The position numbers and the translations under genes were made by a program. From contig NZ_CP118974.1 of assembly GCF_029024305.1 (NCBI RefSeq), positions 2,263,069-2,327,068 of the forward strand: DNA of 64,000 bases, read 5' to 3'. This document shows, piece by piece, positions 45,058 through 53,548 of the stretch (its first letter is position 1; each line of letters opens with the position of its first letter). This DNA is from Mammaliicoccus vitulinus. Its GTDB lineage: Bacteria; Bacillota; Bacilli; Staphylococcales; Staphylococcaceae. The notes beneath the pieces are model-generated. The model made no database searches. It was not told the DNA's origin and saw only the letters and a list, made by a program, of their open reading frames with translations.

Positions 45058-45886
45058 TATGTTACCAATATTACCTTTGTCAGATTGGGCTAACTCATTT
45101 GTAGAATGGTTAACAAATACATTCAGCTTTATTTTCGATCCAATTAAGACGTACCTAGGTAGCATAATGCAATTCATCATATCTTTATTAGAATTGCTAC
45201 ATCCTTTCGTATTTATCATTATCATCATGGTACTAGCTTTCTTTGTAATGAATAGGAAGATTATTGCACCGATTTTAGTTGGTGTCGGTTTATTCTTTAT
45301 TTATAATCAAGATTTATGGGATCAACTACTTAATACGATGACGCTTGTAATCATCAGTAGTTTATTATCCGTTATCATCGGTATCCCGCTTGGAATATTG
45401 ATGTCTAAAAGTGATCGTTTCCAAGCCGTTATGAAACCGATTTTAGACTTTATGCAGACAATGCCTGCATTCGTATATTTAATTCCTGCCGTAGCATTTT
45501 TCGGTATAGGCATGGTTCCAGGTGTATTCGCATCTATTATATTTGCTACACCACCTACTATTCGTTTAACGAACTTAGGTATAAGACAAATTTCTGCAGA
45601 ATTAATAGAAGCTAGTGATGCATTTGGTACTACTTCCATGCAAAAATTAATTAAAGTACAACTCCCTCTTGCTAAAGCCTCTATCATGGCCGGTGTAAAC
45701 CAAACTGTCATGTTAGCTTTATCAATGGTTGTAATAGCATCAATGATTGGCGCACCAGGTTTAGGTAGAGATGTCTTAAGTTCTCTACAACGTGCAGAAG
45801 TAGGTTCAGGTTTCGTAGCAGGTTTAAGTATCGTTATTCTTGCAATCATTATCGACCGCTTTACTCAATCATCAAAAAACAAATAA
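45050..45886 (+). CDS. opuAB: Glycine betaine ABC transporter permease
   Basis: A 278-residue BPD-type inner-membrane component with about seven helices. It has an N-terminal region ([18 protein letters not shown]) typical of ProW/OpuAB and the EAA loop near [20 protein letters not shown] around residue 185. It couples to OpuAA and moves betaine or proline betaine into the cell. The start overlaps opuAA by 8 bp, indicating translational coupling. Confidence 0.88.
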   Translation: MLNMLPILPLSDWANSFVEWLTNTFSFIFDPIKTYLGSIMQFIISLLELLHPFVFIIIIMVLAFFVMNRKIIAPILVGVGLFFIYNQDLWDQLLNTMTLVIISSLLSVIIGIPLGILMSKSDRFQAVMKPILDFMQTMPAFVYLIPAVAFFGIGMVPGVFASIIFATPPTIRLTNLGIRQISAELIEASDAFGTTSMQKLIKVQLPLAKASIMAGVNQTVMLALSMVVIASMIGAPGLGRDVLSSLQRAEVGSGFVAGLSIVILAIIIDRFTQSSKNK

Positions 45887-45902
45887 TCTAGGAGGAATTA
45901 TA

Positions 45903-46781
45903 ATGAAGAACAAATGGCGTGTACTCGTACTAGCTCTTTCTTTAGCTTTAGTATTAGCAGCTTGTGGGAATGGCGGCTCAAGTGAAGATGGAGACTTAGG
46001 TAAAAAAGATATAAACTTATCATACGTTGAATGGGATTCAGAAATTGCTTCAACTCATGTAATGCAAAAAGTATTAGAAGATGAAGGTTATAACGTTGAA
46101 ATTACACCTTTAGATAACGCAGTAATGTGGGAATCCGTTTCATCTGGTGAAACAGACGCAATGGTTAGTGCTTGGTTACCAGGAACTCACGGAGATTTAT
46201 ATAAAAAACATAAGAAAAAACTTGATGATTTAGGTCCAAACCTTGAAGGTGCTAAAATTGGTCTAGTTGTAAACAAAGACTTCGATGGCGATTCAATTGC
46301 TGACTTAAAAGATCAAGCTGGCAAGAAAATCATCGGTATCGAACCAGGTGCTGGTGTTGTTAAAGCATCTGAAAAAGCAGTAAAAGATTACAAATTAGAC
46401 GGATGGAAAGTTGAAACATCTTCATCAGGCGCTATGGCTACAACATTAGGCCAATCAATGAAAAAAGGTGACGACATTGTTGTGACTGGTTGGTCTCCAC
46501 ACTGGAAATTCCAAAAATATGATTTAAAATACTTGAAAGACCCTAAAGGCTCATTCGGTAAAGCAGAACATATTAATACAATGGCACGTAAAGACTTGAA
46601 AAAAGATAGTCCAAAAGCATATGAAACTTTAGATAACTTCAACTGGACTACAAAAGATATGGAATCTGTTATGTTAGATATCCAAGATGGTACATCACCT
46701 AAGAAAGCAGCAGAAAAATGGGTAGATGATAACCAAGATAAAGTAAAAGAATGGACTAAAAAATCTAAATCAGATAAATAA
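45903..46781 (+). CDS. opuAC: Glycine betaine-binding lipoprotein
   Basis: A 292-residue substrate-binding lipoprotein. The signal peptide ends in the lipobox LVLAACGNG with Cys near residue 21. The mature part shows the betaine-site aromatic residues typical of OpuAC/ProX (VEWDSEIASTHVM, VMWESVSSG, SAWLPGTHGDLY, VTGWSPHWKFQKYDLKYL). AGGAGG lies 8 nt before the ATG at 45903. It is the last gene of the opuA operon and is followed by a strong terminator. Confidence 0.9.
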   Translation: MKNKWRVLVLALSLALVLAACGNGGSSEDGDLGKKDINLSYVEWDSEIASTHVMQKVLEDEGYNVEITPLDNAVMWESVSSGETDAMVSAWLPGTHGDLYKKHKKKLDDLGPNLEGAKIGLVVNKDFDGDSIADLKDQAGKKIIGIEPGAGVVKASEKAVKDYKLDGWKVETSSSGAMATTLGQSMKKGDDIVVTGWSPHWKFQKYDLKYLKDPKGSFGKAEHINTMARKDLKKDSPKAYETLDNFNWTTKDMESVMLDIQDGTSPKKAAEKWVDDNQDKVKEWTKKSKSDK

Positions 46782-46802
46782 TACTGATTTATAATAGAGC
46801 AG

Positions 46803-46840
46803 CCTATACCTCGGGAACAAAGGTATAGGCTTTTTTTTAT
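46803..46840 (+). terminator. Terminator of opuA operon
   Basis: GCCTATACCT (46803-46812) pairs with AGGTATAGGC (46822-46831), followed by a run of eight or more T. Confidence 0.9.
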
Positions 46841-46850
46841 TTATTGGAGC

Positions 46851-47170
46851 TCTATTTATCATGTGGAGCTTGACTTGATAAATTCAACGGCTCTATTTAT
46901 CATGTGGAGCCTGACTTGATAAATTCACGGGCTCTATTTATCATGTGGAGCTTGACTTGATAAATTCAACGGCTCTATTTATCATGTGGAGCCTGACTTG
47001 ATAAATTCACGGGCTCTATTTATCATGTGGGACCTGACTTGATAAATTCACGGGCTCTATTTATCATGTGGAGCCTGACTTGATAAATTCACGGGCTCTA
47101 TTTATCATGTGGAGCCTGACTTGATAAATTCAACGGCTCTATTTATCATCGCCCCTATTTATCATCTACA
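46851..47170. repeat. Family C array: 41-bp tandem repeats, seven units plus a partial eighth
   Basis: The unit is CTCTATTTATCATGTGGAGC followed by CTGACTTGATAAATTCA and a variable triplet-like linker (ACGG or CGGG). ATGTGG occurs at 46861, 46902, 46943, 46984, 47025, 47066 and 47107, exactly 41 bp apart; the eighth unit (ATC at 47148) breaks off into decayed half copies up to about 47170. Arms ATTTATCA/TGATAAAT with 14-nt loop recur in each unit. The array lies between convergent opuAC and the GNAT gene. Confidence 0.92.
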
Positions 47171-47191
47171 CCCTCACTCACACTATTCTCC

Positions 47192-47749
47192 CTATTTCTC
47201 CCCTAGTTTCCGGTCTAATAGTTCTGCCATCATCATCCAGCCTCTTTGATCTTTGCCGTCTATATCATATGGTACAAATCCATAATTTAAATACATATTT
47301 ATGGCTGGATAGCTTGTAGTTTGCGTTGTTAAATATACTTGTTCATGTCCGATCTCGACCATTTTGTTCAATGCAGCACTTAATAATGGCTTCGATAGTT
47401 TCTTTCCTTGGTATGCTGGTTTAATTGCAACAAAATGTATTCTTCCTAATTGTTGTCTACCGTTATCTAAATCACCAAACCATGCTGTTGTTGTACCTAT
47501 TGCTTCTCCTTTTTCATTCTCTATAAAAAGGCATCTGAATTTCATTTCTTCTATATTAATACCGAATTCTCGATCAAATCTTTCTAGTGCCTCATCAATT
47601 GTTTTAAATTCTTCGGCTGCTGTTTCAATTTTAGCCCAGTTGAGTTCATCGCCTTCTTTAAACATTCTAATAGCGTATCCATATGGTAAATCAAACTGAG
47701 GAATATTGTCTAAGTTATTTCTTAACATTTTTAATTTAATTTTTTCCAT
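47192..47749 (-). CDS. GNAT family N-acetyltransferase
   Basis: A 185-residue acetyltransferase. The acetyl-CoA loop is in FVAIKPAYQGKKLSKPLLSA near residues 112-132 (Q-x-x-x-x-S variant of the Q/R-x-x-G-x-G/A motif), preceded by GTTTAWFGD, and the C-terminal YLTTQTTSYPAINMYLNYGF is typical of the fold. The substrate is unknown. It stands alone on the minus strand. Confidence 0.75.
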   Translation of the reverse strand: MEKIKLKMLRNNLDNIPQFDLPYGYAIRMFKEGDELNWAKIETAAEEFKTIDEALERFDREFGINIEEMKFRCLFIENEKGEAIGTTTAWFGDLDNGRQQLGRIHFVAIKPAYQGKKLSKPLLSAALNKMVEIGHEQVYLTTQTTSYPAINMYLNYGFVPYDIDGKDQRGWMMMAELLDRKLGEK

Positions 47750-47970
47750 AAATCGTACCTCGATTTTTATTTATTTTAAAAAAGCTACTTAAAACGCTTT
47801 AAATTTCAAGTTGTCATAAGTCTATTATCTTTTTAATATGATTGTCATAAAAGACATTTCTTTTTTATTCTACTGTAACCTATGATATCAAAATTGATGT
47901 TAAAGTGTATAAAGTAATCAAGAAAGAAAATATATAAATGCTATTTATTGCATATGGAGGAAATTTAATT

Positions 47971-48393
47971 ATGAAAAAATTATTATTTGCAACAACAGCT
48001 GCAGCAGGAATTATCGCTTCTGGTTTTGGAGCTCAAGCAGATGCAAGTGAATATACAAATCAAAATACAAACTATAACTATACAACTACACAAACAGCAC
48101 AACCAACTCAAACAGCTGAATCAACTGATACATCAAATACTAGCGAAGTGTACAAAGAATTTATCGCTGCTGGTGGAACAAAAGCATTATGGGATAATAT
48201 CGTAATGCCTGAATCAAGTGGTAACCCAAATGCGGTTAATGAACTAGGCTATAGAGGTCTTGGTCAAACTAAAGAAGCTTGGGGTACTGGTAGCGTTGCA
48301 GAACAAACTAAAGGCATGATTAACTATGCTAAAGAACGCTATGGTTCTGTTGAAGCTGCAATTGAATTCCGTCAAGCTAACAATTGGTGGTAA
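47971..48393 (+). CDS. Small secreted transglycosylase-like protein (SceD/IsaA type)
   Basis: A 140-residue exported protein. A signal peptide of about 27-30 residues ending near QADASE is followed by a Thr/Gln/Asn-rich linker (residues about 30-65) and a compact C-terminal domain with WDNIVMPESSGNPNAVNELG, where Glu is the likely catalytic acid, and GLGQTKEAWG. This is the domain of staphylococcal SceD/IsaA, but the whole protein is far shorter than their about 230 residues. It would act on peptidoglycan outside the cell. GGAGG lies 10 nt before the ATG at 47971. Two TTGTCATAA repeats 31 bp apart lie upstream near 47815 and 47845. Confidence 0.75.
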   Translation: MKKLLFATTAAAGIIASGFGAQADASEYTNQNTNYNYTTTQTAQPTQTAESTDTSNTSEVYKEFIAAGGTKALWDNIVMPESSGNPNAVNELGYRGLGQTKEAWGTGSVAEQTKGMINYAKERYGSVEAAIEFRQANNWW

Positions 48394-48414
48394 AATTTAA
48401 TATACGCTCTCTTA

Positions 48415-48446
48415 TGCTATGTGGATTCCCCACATAGCATTTTTTT
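48415..48446 (+). terminator. Terminator after the transglycosylase-like gene
   Basis: TGCTATGTGG (48415-48424) pairs with CCACATAGCA (48430-48439), followed by seven T. Confidence 0.88.
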
Positions 48447-48461
48447 ATGAGCAAATATTTT

Positions 48462-48517
48462 TTGACAAACTGACACAAGCATATTATACTTTACTTGTAT
48501 CCAAATTAAATACAAGT
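48462..48517 (+). promoter_or_regulatory. SigA promoter with downstream palindromic operator
   Basis: TTGACA (48462-48467), a 17-bp spacer and TATACT (48485-48490) form a near-consensus promoter. Directly downstream ACTTGTAT (48493-48500) and ATACAAGT (48510-48517) make a perfect inverted repeat with a 9-bp spacer, well placed to block transcription. The Rrf2-family protein encoded one gene downstream is the likely binder (inferred). Confidence 0.7.
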
Positions 48518-48531
48518 GAGGTCTTTTTAAA

Positions 48532-49161
48532 ATGAAAATAGGCGTAATCGCAGCAAATGGTAAATCAGGTAAACTCATTACAGAAGAAGCTGTAAATAGA
48601 GGCTTAGATGTTACAGCAATTGTACGTAAAGAAAATAAGACAGTTGCACCCCAATCAATTATTAAAGATATTTTTGACTTAACAACTGAAGATTTAACAC
48701 CATTTGATATCGTTGTTGATGCTTTTGGTGAATTTAGAGAAGATAAACTTCATTTACATCAAGACACAATACAACATTTAAGTGATATTTTAGCTCACAC
48801 AAACACAAGATTGATTGTTGTTGGCGGCGCTGGTAGTTTATATGTTGATGATCAATTAGAAACACAACTGTATAACACAGCTGACTTCCCTGAAGCATTT
48901 AAACCACTTGCAACAAGCCAAGGTAAAGCGCTTGAAGAACTTCGTAAGAGAGATGATGTACGTTGGACGTTTATAAGCCCAGCAGCTGAATTTATAGCTG
49001 ACGGCAAAAGAACTGGAGACTATATTTTAGCTGGCGAACAATTCACTTTAAATAGTAAAGGCGAAAGTAAAATCAGCTATGCCGATTATGCGATTGCATT
49101 AATAGATGAAGCAACTGAAGGTACACACATACAAGAAAGAATTTCAGTCGTTTCAAAATAA
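48532..49161 (+). CDS. NAD(P)H-binding SDR-like protein (YwnB-like)
   Basis: A 209-residue atypical SDR/NmrA-type protein with the N-terminal motif GVIAANGKSGKLITEEA, a LIVVGGAGSLYVDD segment and WTFISPAAEF. It binds NAD(P)H but lacks the usual YxxxK, so it may act as a redox sensor or a quinone/flavin reductase-type enzyme. The layout ywnB-ywnA, with an Rrf2 gene downstream, matches B. subtilis. A strong promoter with a palindromic operator precedes it. Confidence 0.78.
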   Translation: MKIGVIAANGKSGKLITEEAVNRGLDVTAIVRKENKTVAPQSIIKDIFDLTTEDLTPFDIVVDAFGEFREDKLHLHQDTIQHLSDILAHTNTRLIVVGGAGSLYVDDQLETQLYNTADFPEAFKPLATSQGKALEELRKRDDVRWTFISPAAEFIADGKRTGDYILAGEQFTLNSKGESKISYADYAIALIDEATEGTHIQERISVVSK

Positions 49162-49231
49162 TTCCTATTTCCTATCGCAATTATCATCTCTCAAAGTTAT
49201 AATAAATAATGAATCCAAGAGGTGATAAAGC

Positions 49232-49636
49232 GTGAACACACAAATATCGGTTGCAATTCATATACTTTCATTGCTATCAATCAACGAAGAACCAATTTCA
49301 AGTAAATTTATAGCAGGTAGCATAAACAGCAATCCTACACTCGTAAGAAAAATATGTAAATATTTAAGAAATGGCAATTTAATAGAAAGCCAACAAGGTA
49401 AATCAGGTTATAAACTATCCAAGGCAGCCGATCAAATCGCTTTAGGAGACGTATACCGTCTTATACAAGAAGAAGATCATTTCGCTAAAATACACCAAGA
49501 TACAAACCCAGATTGCGTAATCGGTAAAAATATACAAACTGCATTAGATGAAATTTATACTAACGTAGATTTAAAAATCATAGAAGAACTCAATACAACA
49601 ACAGTAAAAGACTTAGCAATGAAAATGGCTAAGTAG
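49232..49636 (+). CDS. Rrf2-family regulator (YwnA/HypR-like)
   Basis: A 134-residue winged-helix protein of the Rrf2 family. The HTH is around PISSKFIAGSINSNPTLVRK, and the wing is SQQGKSGYKLSK. Cys42 (RKICKYL) and Cys95 (NPDCVIGKNIQ) are the only cysteines; the second falls where YwnA/HypR-type regulators keep a redox Cys, and no Fe-S three-Cys cluster is present. A thiol-based sensor of oxidative or hypochlorite stress is a reasonable inference. The start is GTG with AGAGGTG upstream. Confidence 0.78.
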   Translation: MNTQISVAIHILSLLSINEEPISSKFIAGSINSNPTLVRKICKYLRNGNLIESQQGKSGYKLSKAADQIALGDVYRLIQEEDHFAKIHQDTNPDCVIGKNIQTALDEIYTNVDLKIIEELNTTTVKDLAMKMAK

Positions 49637-49853
49637 AAAAAAGGTTTGGGACATAAATCCCAACTTAAAATAAATCACCCAATCCGTTAGAATCATTTTC
49701 GGATTGGGTGATTTTATATTTCTGATTTTGTAAAGTGCTGACGCCCGGGGGAATAGTATGAGTGAGAGACTACAGGCTCGAGCCATACCCCAGGCAAGCA
49801 TGCACTTTACAATATCATTATAGTTTAGGACATTTATGTCCCAGACCTTTTTT
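49637..49853. repeat. 217-bp element with terminal inverted repeats (MITE- or sRNA-like)
   Basis: The left end (49637-49658) and right end (49832-49853) are inverted copies of 22 bp with one mismatch, built on AGGTTTGGGACATAAAT. Inside are a 15-bp terminator-type hairpin (AAATCACCCAATCCG 49672-49686 with 49700-49714) and a second long structure bounded by TTGTAAAGTGC (49728-49738) and GCACTTTACAA (49802-49812) with a GC-rich core. No reading frame of note exists. It begins directly after the Rrf2 stop codon. Part of its left end recurs at 2341. Confidence 0.75.
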
Positions 49854-49862
49854 CGTATTCCT

Positions 49863-50516
49863 TTAATTATAAAAAGCCAAAAATATTACGATATGTACTA
49901 AATTATTTAAACCGTGACAAATCATCGCTATTTCGATTCGATTGGTGATTAAATATAACCCTCCAAATATTAAGCCTAACGCAAGATATATCGTAAATTC
50001 TCCAAAGCTTGCTGGTCCGTGAATAAGTCCAAACAAAATACTGGATACAATTAAACCTAACAACAAATGGCCTTTGAACATTCCTTTTAATATAAATCCT
50101 CTAAATATCAATTCTTCAAAAATTGGTCCTAAAATCACAAATATGATGATAGATACATAAAGTGGATAAGTATTTAAATCATCATACACATCCATTTGGT
50201 TATGTGGTTGGCCTATGATCGCTGAAATCGACCAGTATATTGCAAGGGATATGGATGCAGCTATTAGTGCATATAAGAGATACTTTTTTTCAATAGACTT
50301 ATGCTTAATCAAGTTAAATTGAAACTTTAACATTAAATACATCAGCAAAAATAGTAGTACTATGCCAAGAACAAGTACAAACCAATTACTCGCTAACCCT
50401 ATTGATGTATATGTTCCCATGCATATAACAGTGAGCAGTATTGATTGCCATAATACGTGTTTATATTGTTGCTTTGATATTGGATCATAATCTTCCCAAA
50501 ATTTATTGATATTCAT
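49863..50516 (-). CDS. CPBP-family intramembrane metalloprotease
   Basis: A 217-residue membrane protein with about six or seven helices. The CPBP/Abi motifs are FEELIFRGFILKG (EExxxR), LFGLIHGPASFGEF and MICHGLNNLVHIV, giving the Glu and His residues of the active site. Members process prenylated or bacteriocin-type peptides or act in immunity; no bacteriocin gene is adjacent, so the substrate is open. It is a single gene. Confidence 0.82.
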   Translation of the reverse strand: MNINKFWEDYDPISKQQYKHVLWQSILLTVICMGTYTSIGLASNWFVLVLGIVLLFLLMYLMLKFQFNLIKHKSIEKKYLLYALIAASISLAIYWSISAIIGQPHNQMDVYDDLNTYPLYVSIIIFVILGPIFEELIFRGFILKGMFKGHLLLGLIVSSILFGLIHGPASFGEFTIYLALGLIFGGLYLITNRIEIAMICHGLNNLVHIVIFLAFYN

Positions 50517-50706
50517 TGATTTTCCCCATTTAAATAATTCTTGATATTATTTATAACAATATATGTATTATAGCAAGAATTTAACTATATTGACGACTAT
50601 AATTTATGAGATATAGATTTTATAACTTAGGCATGACTGTCTAACATTTTCTTTTAAAATAAGCTATATTATATATATAAGACTTTACTAGATGGGTGGT
50701 ATATTC

Positions 50707-52209
50707 ATGAATTATTTTTTAGTTAATAATCTTGGCAACAAACTAACAAGCATTGAAAAATCAGTTATAAACAGATTTAAATTATTTCATTCAAATAAAA
50801 TTGATTCACACATTATAACACTTTCTTGGAACCCTCATTTACATAAACACTCAAAAATCTTTGGCATTAACAATAATATATTTTCTATGTTCGACTTCTT
50901 CCAAGAAGCAAGACATATTCACATTAATACGATTAAAGACTGGATTGAATATTGGAAATGCGAACAACAATATGAAATTAAATATATACCCAATACACAT
51001 GATGTTCGTGTATTTTCGAATGGCACTAGAATTATATATGCCAGTTTTCATGATTCCGAATACAAATATTTAAACTACGTAAATTATTTCGATTCTAAAG
51101 GGAGAAAAATTAAAAGAGAACATTATGATTCACGAGGATTCCTAAGTCGCATCAAATATTTAACGACGAAAGAAAAGACTGTTCATGAATCTTATTTAAC
51201 GCCAAAAGGTGACGTTAAATTGGAAGTTTATTATGATCCTGAAGCTGAAAAAGAGCGCATCACGAGAATTATACTTAATAACTTTCATAATAGAGATTAC
51301 ACTTTCGATAATAAAAACGAATTAACGGCCTTTTTCTATGAAAATTTATATAAAGATGGCGATTTATTTTTTAGTGACAAAACGGGATTCACGTCCCCAC
51401 CGTTTTTATTAACAGATTCTAAAATACCTGTCATCTCTGTTTTGCATAGTACGCATGTTAAAAATAATGATGATATTGAAGGGTCAGACACTAAAAATAT
51501 TTATAAATCCGTATTTTCAAATTTAAATCGATTTTCAGGTATCATCGTATCTACAAAACAACAAAAAATGGATATTGAACGCCTTATTCATTCATCAATA
51601 CCAGTATTTAATATCCCTGTTGGATATACTGAGCATTCAACATTACCCAATGTTCAAACGTTACCAGAAGGACCTATAAAGTTAATGTCTATTGCAAGAT
51701 ATTCACCAGAAAAACAACTCGATCATCAAATTCGACTCGTGAGTAAATTAAAAGAAGACTTCGACCAAATTGAATTACATTTATTTGGTTTTGGCAAAGA
51801 GCAAAAGAAACTAGAAGACCTAGTTAAAACATTAAATTTAGAAGATAACGTAAAATTCCGAGGATTTATTCCTGATTTAACAAGCGAAATGCATTCGTCA
51901 CATGTCAGCCTCATCACAAGTAATATGGAAGGATTTTCATTAGCTTTACTCGAATCCCTTTCAAATGGTCTGCCTGCTATTAGTTACGACATTGCATATG
52001 GACCGAGCGAACTCATTATAAATGATAAAAATGGCTATCTCGTGCCTAAAAATGACGAAGATAAACTATACGAAACTGTTAAGACTTTCTTAAATAATCC
52101 AGAACTTCAAAAATCATTCAGATCTGCCAGCATCATTGAAGCACAAAAATATTCACAAGATGAAGTAATCAAAAAATGGCATAACTTATTTAACGTCATA
52201 AAATCATAA
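50707..52209 (+). CDS. GT4 glycosyltransferase, TarM/TagE-like
   Basis: A 500-residue enzyme. The first 200 residues form the beta-sheet-rich extension seen in TarM and GtfA-type enzymes (YNYFDSKGRKIKREHYDSRG-like strands), then a GT-B core: TGFTSPPFLL, LMSIARYSPEKQLDHQI, LFGFGKEQKKLEDL, and the EX7E-like EGFSLALLESLSNGLP followed by YDIAYGPSELI. The C-terminal half strongly recalls S. aureus TarM, which adds alpha-GlcNAc to wall teichoic acid. A wall-polymer or protein glycosylation role is likely; the acceptor is unknown. The ATG at 50707 follows GGGTGG; an ATG 15 bp upstream overlaps that site. Confidence 0.78.
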   Translation: MNYFLVNNLGNKLTSIEKSVINRFKLFHSNKIDSHIITLSWNPHLHKHSKIFGINNNIFSMFDFFQEARHIHINTIKDWIEYWKCEQQYEIKYIPNTHDVRVFSNGTRIIYASFHDSEYKYLNYVNYFDSKGRKIKREHYDSRGFLSRIKYLTTKEKTVHESYLTPKGDVKLEVYYDPEAEKERITRIILNNFHNRDYTFDNKNELTAFFYENLYKDGDLFFSDKTGFTSPPFLLTDSKIPVISVLHSTHVKNNDDIEGSDTKNIYKSVFSNLNRFSGIIVSTKQQKMDIERLIHSSIPVFNIPVGYTEHSTLPNVQTLPEGPIKLMSIARYSPEKQLDHQIRLVSKLKEDFDQIELHLFGFGKEQKKLEDLVKTLNLEDNVKFRGFIPDLTSEMHSSHVSLITSNMEGFSLALLESLSNGLPAISYDIAYGPSELIINDKNGYLVPKNDEDKLYETVKTFLNNPELQKSFRSASIIEAQKYSQDEVIKKWHNLFNVIKS

Positions 52210-52264
52210 ATTATTTGTAAATATGAGGTGTAGAGAATTTACCGTCTTGGTTGATAGAATATTA

Positions 52265-52308
52265 AAGAACTCTTCATTAGGTTATCGCCTAGTGAAGAGT
52301 TCTTTTCA
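52265..52308 (+). terminator. Terminator after the TarM-like gene
   Basis: AAGAACTCTTCA (52265-52276) pairs with TGAAGAGTTCTT (52293-52304), followed by TTT. Confidence 0.82.
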
Positions 52309-52347
52309 TATTAAATATTACGATTTTGAATGATTGTTACGGCCAAA

Positions 52348-52490
52348 GCGCACGAAGACTCAAAAGATATCGTGCGTTTCTGGTAAATTCTGGGTAAAGC
52401 GCACGAAGACTCAGAAGATATCGTGCGTTTTTGGCAAAATATGGATAAAGCGCACGAAGACTCAAAAGATATCGTGCGTTTCTGATGAAG
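52348..52490. repeat. Family B array: three 51-bp tandem repeats
   Basis: Units begin GCGCACGAAGACTC at 52348, 52399 and 52450, exactly 51 bp apart. Each has GCACGA/TCGTGC arms with a 14-nt loop and a TTTCTGGTAAATT-type linker. Because 51 is a multiple of three, both strands stay open and read as 17-residue repeats, but neither has a ribosome site. It lies between the convergent TarM-like and saeS genes. Confidence 0.9.
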
Positions 52491-52504
52491 ATTTCTACTC
52501 GTCA

Positions 52505-53548
52505 TTATTTCATTGGTACTTTCAAATAAAATGTTGTACCTACATCTACTTTACTCTCAACTTCTAACTGTCCATCCATTTGATGTGCGAGATTTTTAGC
52601 TATATAAAGCCCTAAACCAGAGCCTCCTGTATCTTTATTTCTTGATGCTTCTACACGATACGTTCTATCAAAGATACGTTTTAAATGTTTGTCAGCTATA
52701 CCTGGTCCATCATCTGAAACAGCGATACAAACATAATCATCCGCTTCTTTCCTTACTTTAATTTCTATTCTTGAACCTAACTGTGTAAACTTGAATGCAT
52801 TGTCGATAATATTTATTAAAATTCGTTCCAGTGGTATTCTATATTGTTTGATCGACGTGATTTCTTCGCACAGTTGTACATCTATTGTTCGATTTTCATT
52901 TGATAATTGTCGTTCGTAAGATTGTAAAATCGTCACAAAAAGTTTGTCTAAATAAATCGTTTCTAGTTTATATGTTTCAGATTGATTTGTATTGAGTTCC
53001 ATTACACTTGTTAATTCATCAAACATAAATGATATGCGTTGTGCTTGCTTAATTAAGACATCATAAGCTTTTTGTTGTTCATCGGAGTTAGTAATAATAC
53101 CTTCTTTCAAACCTTCTGCATAAGAAGTGATACTTGCTAAAGGTGTTTTTAAATCATGTGTTAAATTTTGTACCATTTCACTTTTTTCCAATTGTTCATG
53201 TTTCACTTGTTCAATTTGCGCTTCTATATTGTGTGCCATCGTATTAAATGAATCACTTAGTTCTTTCATCTCTTTCGGACTATCTATTTTTAATTTCTTT
53301 TCATTATAATTTCCTTTAGCAATCAATTTAGTTTGTTTATTCATGAGCCTTATACGTTTAACTAACGGATTAATAAACAAAATACATATAAATGTCGTAA
53401 GGCAACTTGAGATAATCGCGCTTACTGTGAGCAACAATGTCGTGTTTGCATCGAACCACATCCACTTATATGCAAATGCTAAAATAAGTGTCGTTAATAC
53501 GATACTACTTATAAAAGCAGTCATGATTTGCGTTCTAATTGTTAACAT
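52505..53548 (-). CDS. saeS: Sensor histidine kinase SaeS
   Basis: A 347-residue kinase with two membrane helices (residues about 10-30 and 40-62) and a very short extracytoplasmic loop, as in intramembrane-sensing SaeS. Next are a HAMP domain, the H-box NLTHDLKTPLASITSYAEGL (His near 131), the N-box ILINIIDNAFKF and the G-boxes DDGPGIADK and GGSGLGLYIA. Length and wording match S. aureus SaeS (351). Its ATG directly follows the saeR stop codon. Confidence 0.92.
   Translation of the reverse strand: MLTIRTQIMTAFISSIVLTTLILAFAYKWMWFDANTTLLLTVSAIISSCLTTFICILFINPLVKRIRLMNKQTKLIAKGNYNEKKLKIDSPKEMKELSDSFNTMAHNIEAQIEQVKHEQLEKSEMVQNLTHDLKTPLASITSYAEGLKEGIITNSDEQQKAYDVLIKQAQRISFMFDELTSVMELNTNQSETYKLETIYLDKLFVTILQSYERQLSNENRTIDVQLCEEITSIKQYRIPLERILINIIDNAFKFTQLGSRIEIKVRKEADDYVCIAVSDDGPGIADKHLKRIFDRTYRVEASRNKDTGGSGLGLYIAKNLAHQMDGQLEVESKVDVGTTFYLKVPMK

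Noticed and set aside
45322-45849. 175-residue minus-strand frame inside opuAB
   Set aside because: Antisense to a well supported permease gene within a tight operon.
47750-47970. WalR box upstream of the SceD/IsaA-like gene
   Set aside because: TGT-containing half sites occur, but not two TGTWA-type halves with the 5-bp spacing.
52311-52567. Small proteins encoded by family B repeats on either strand
   Set aside because: The frames stay open only because the period is 51 bp. They have no ribosome site, and both strands read equally well.
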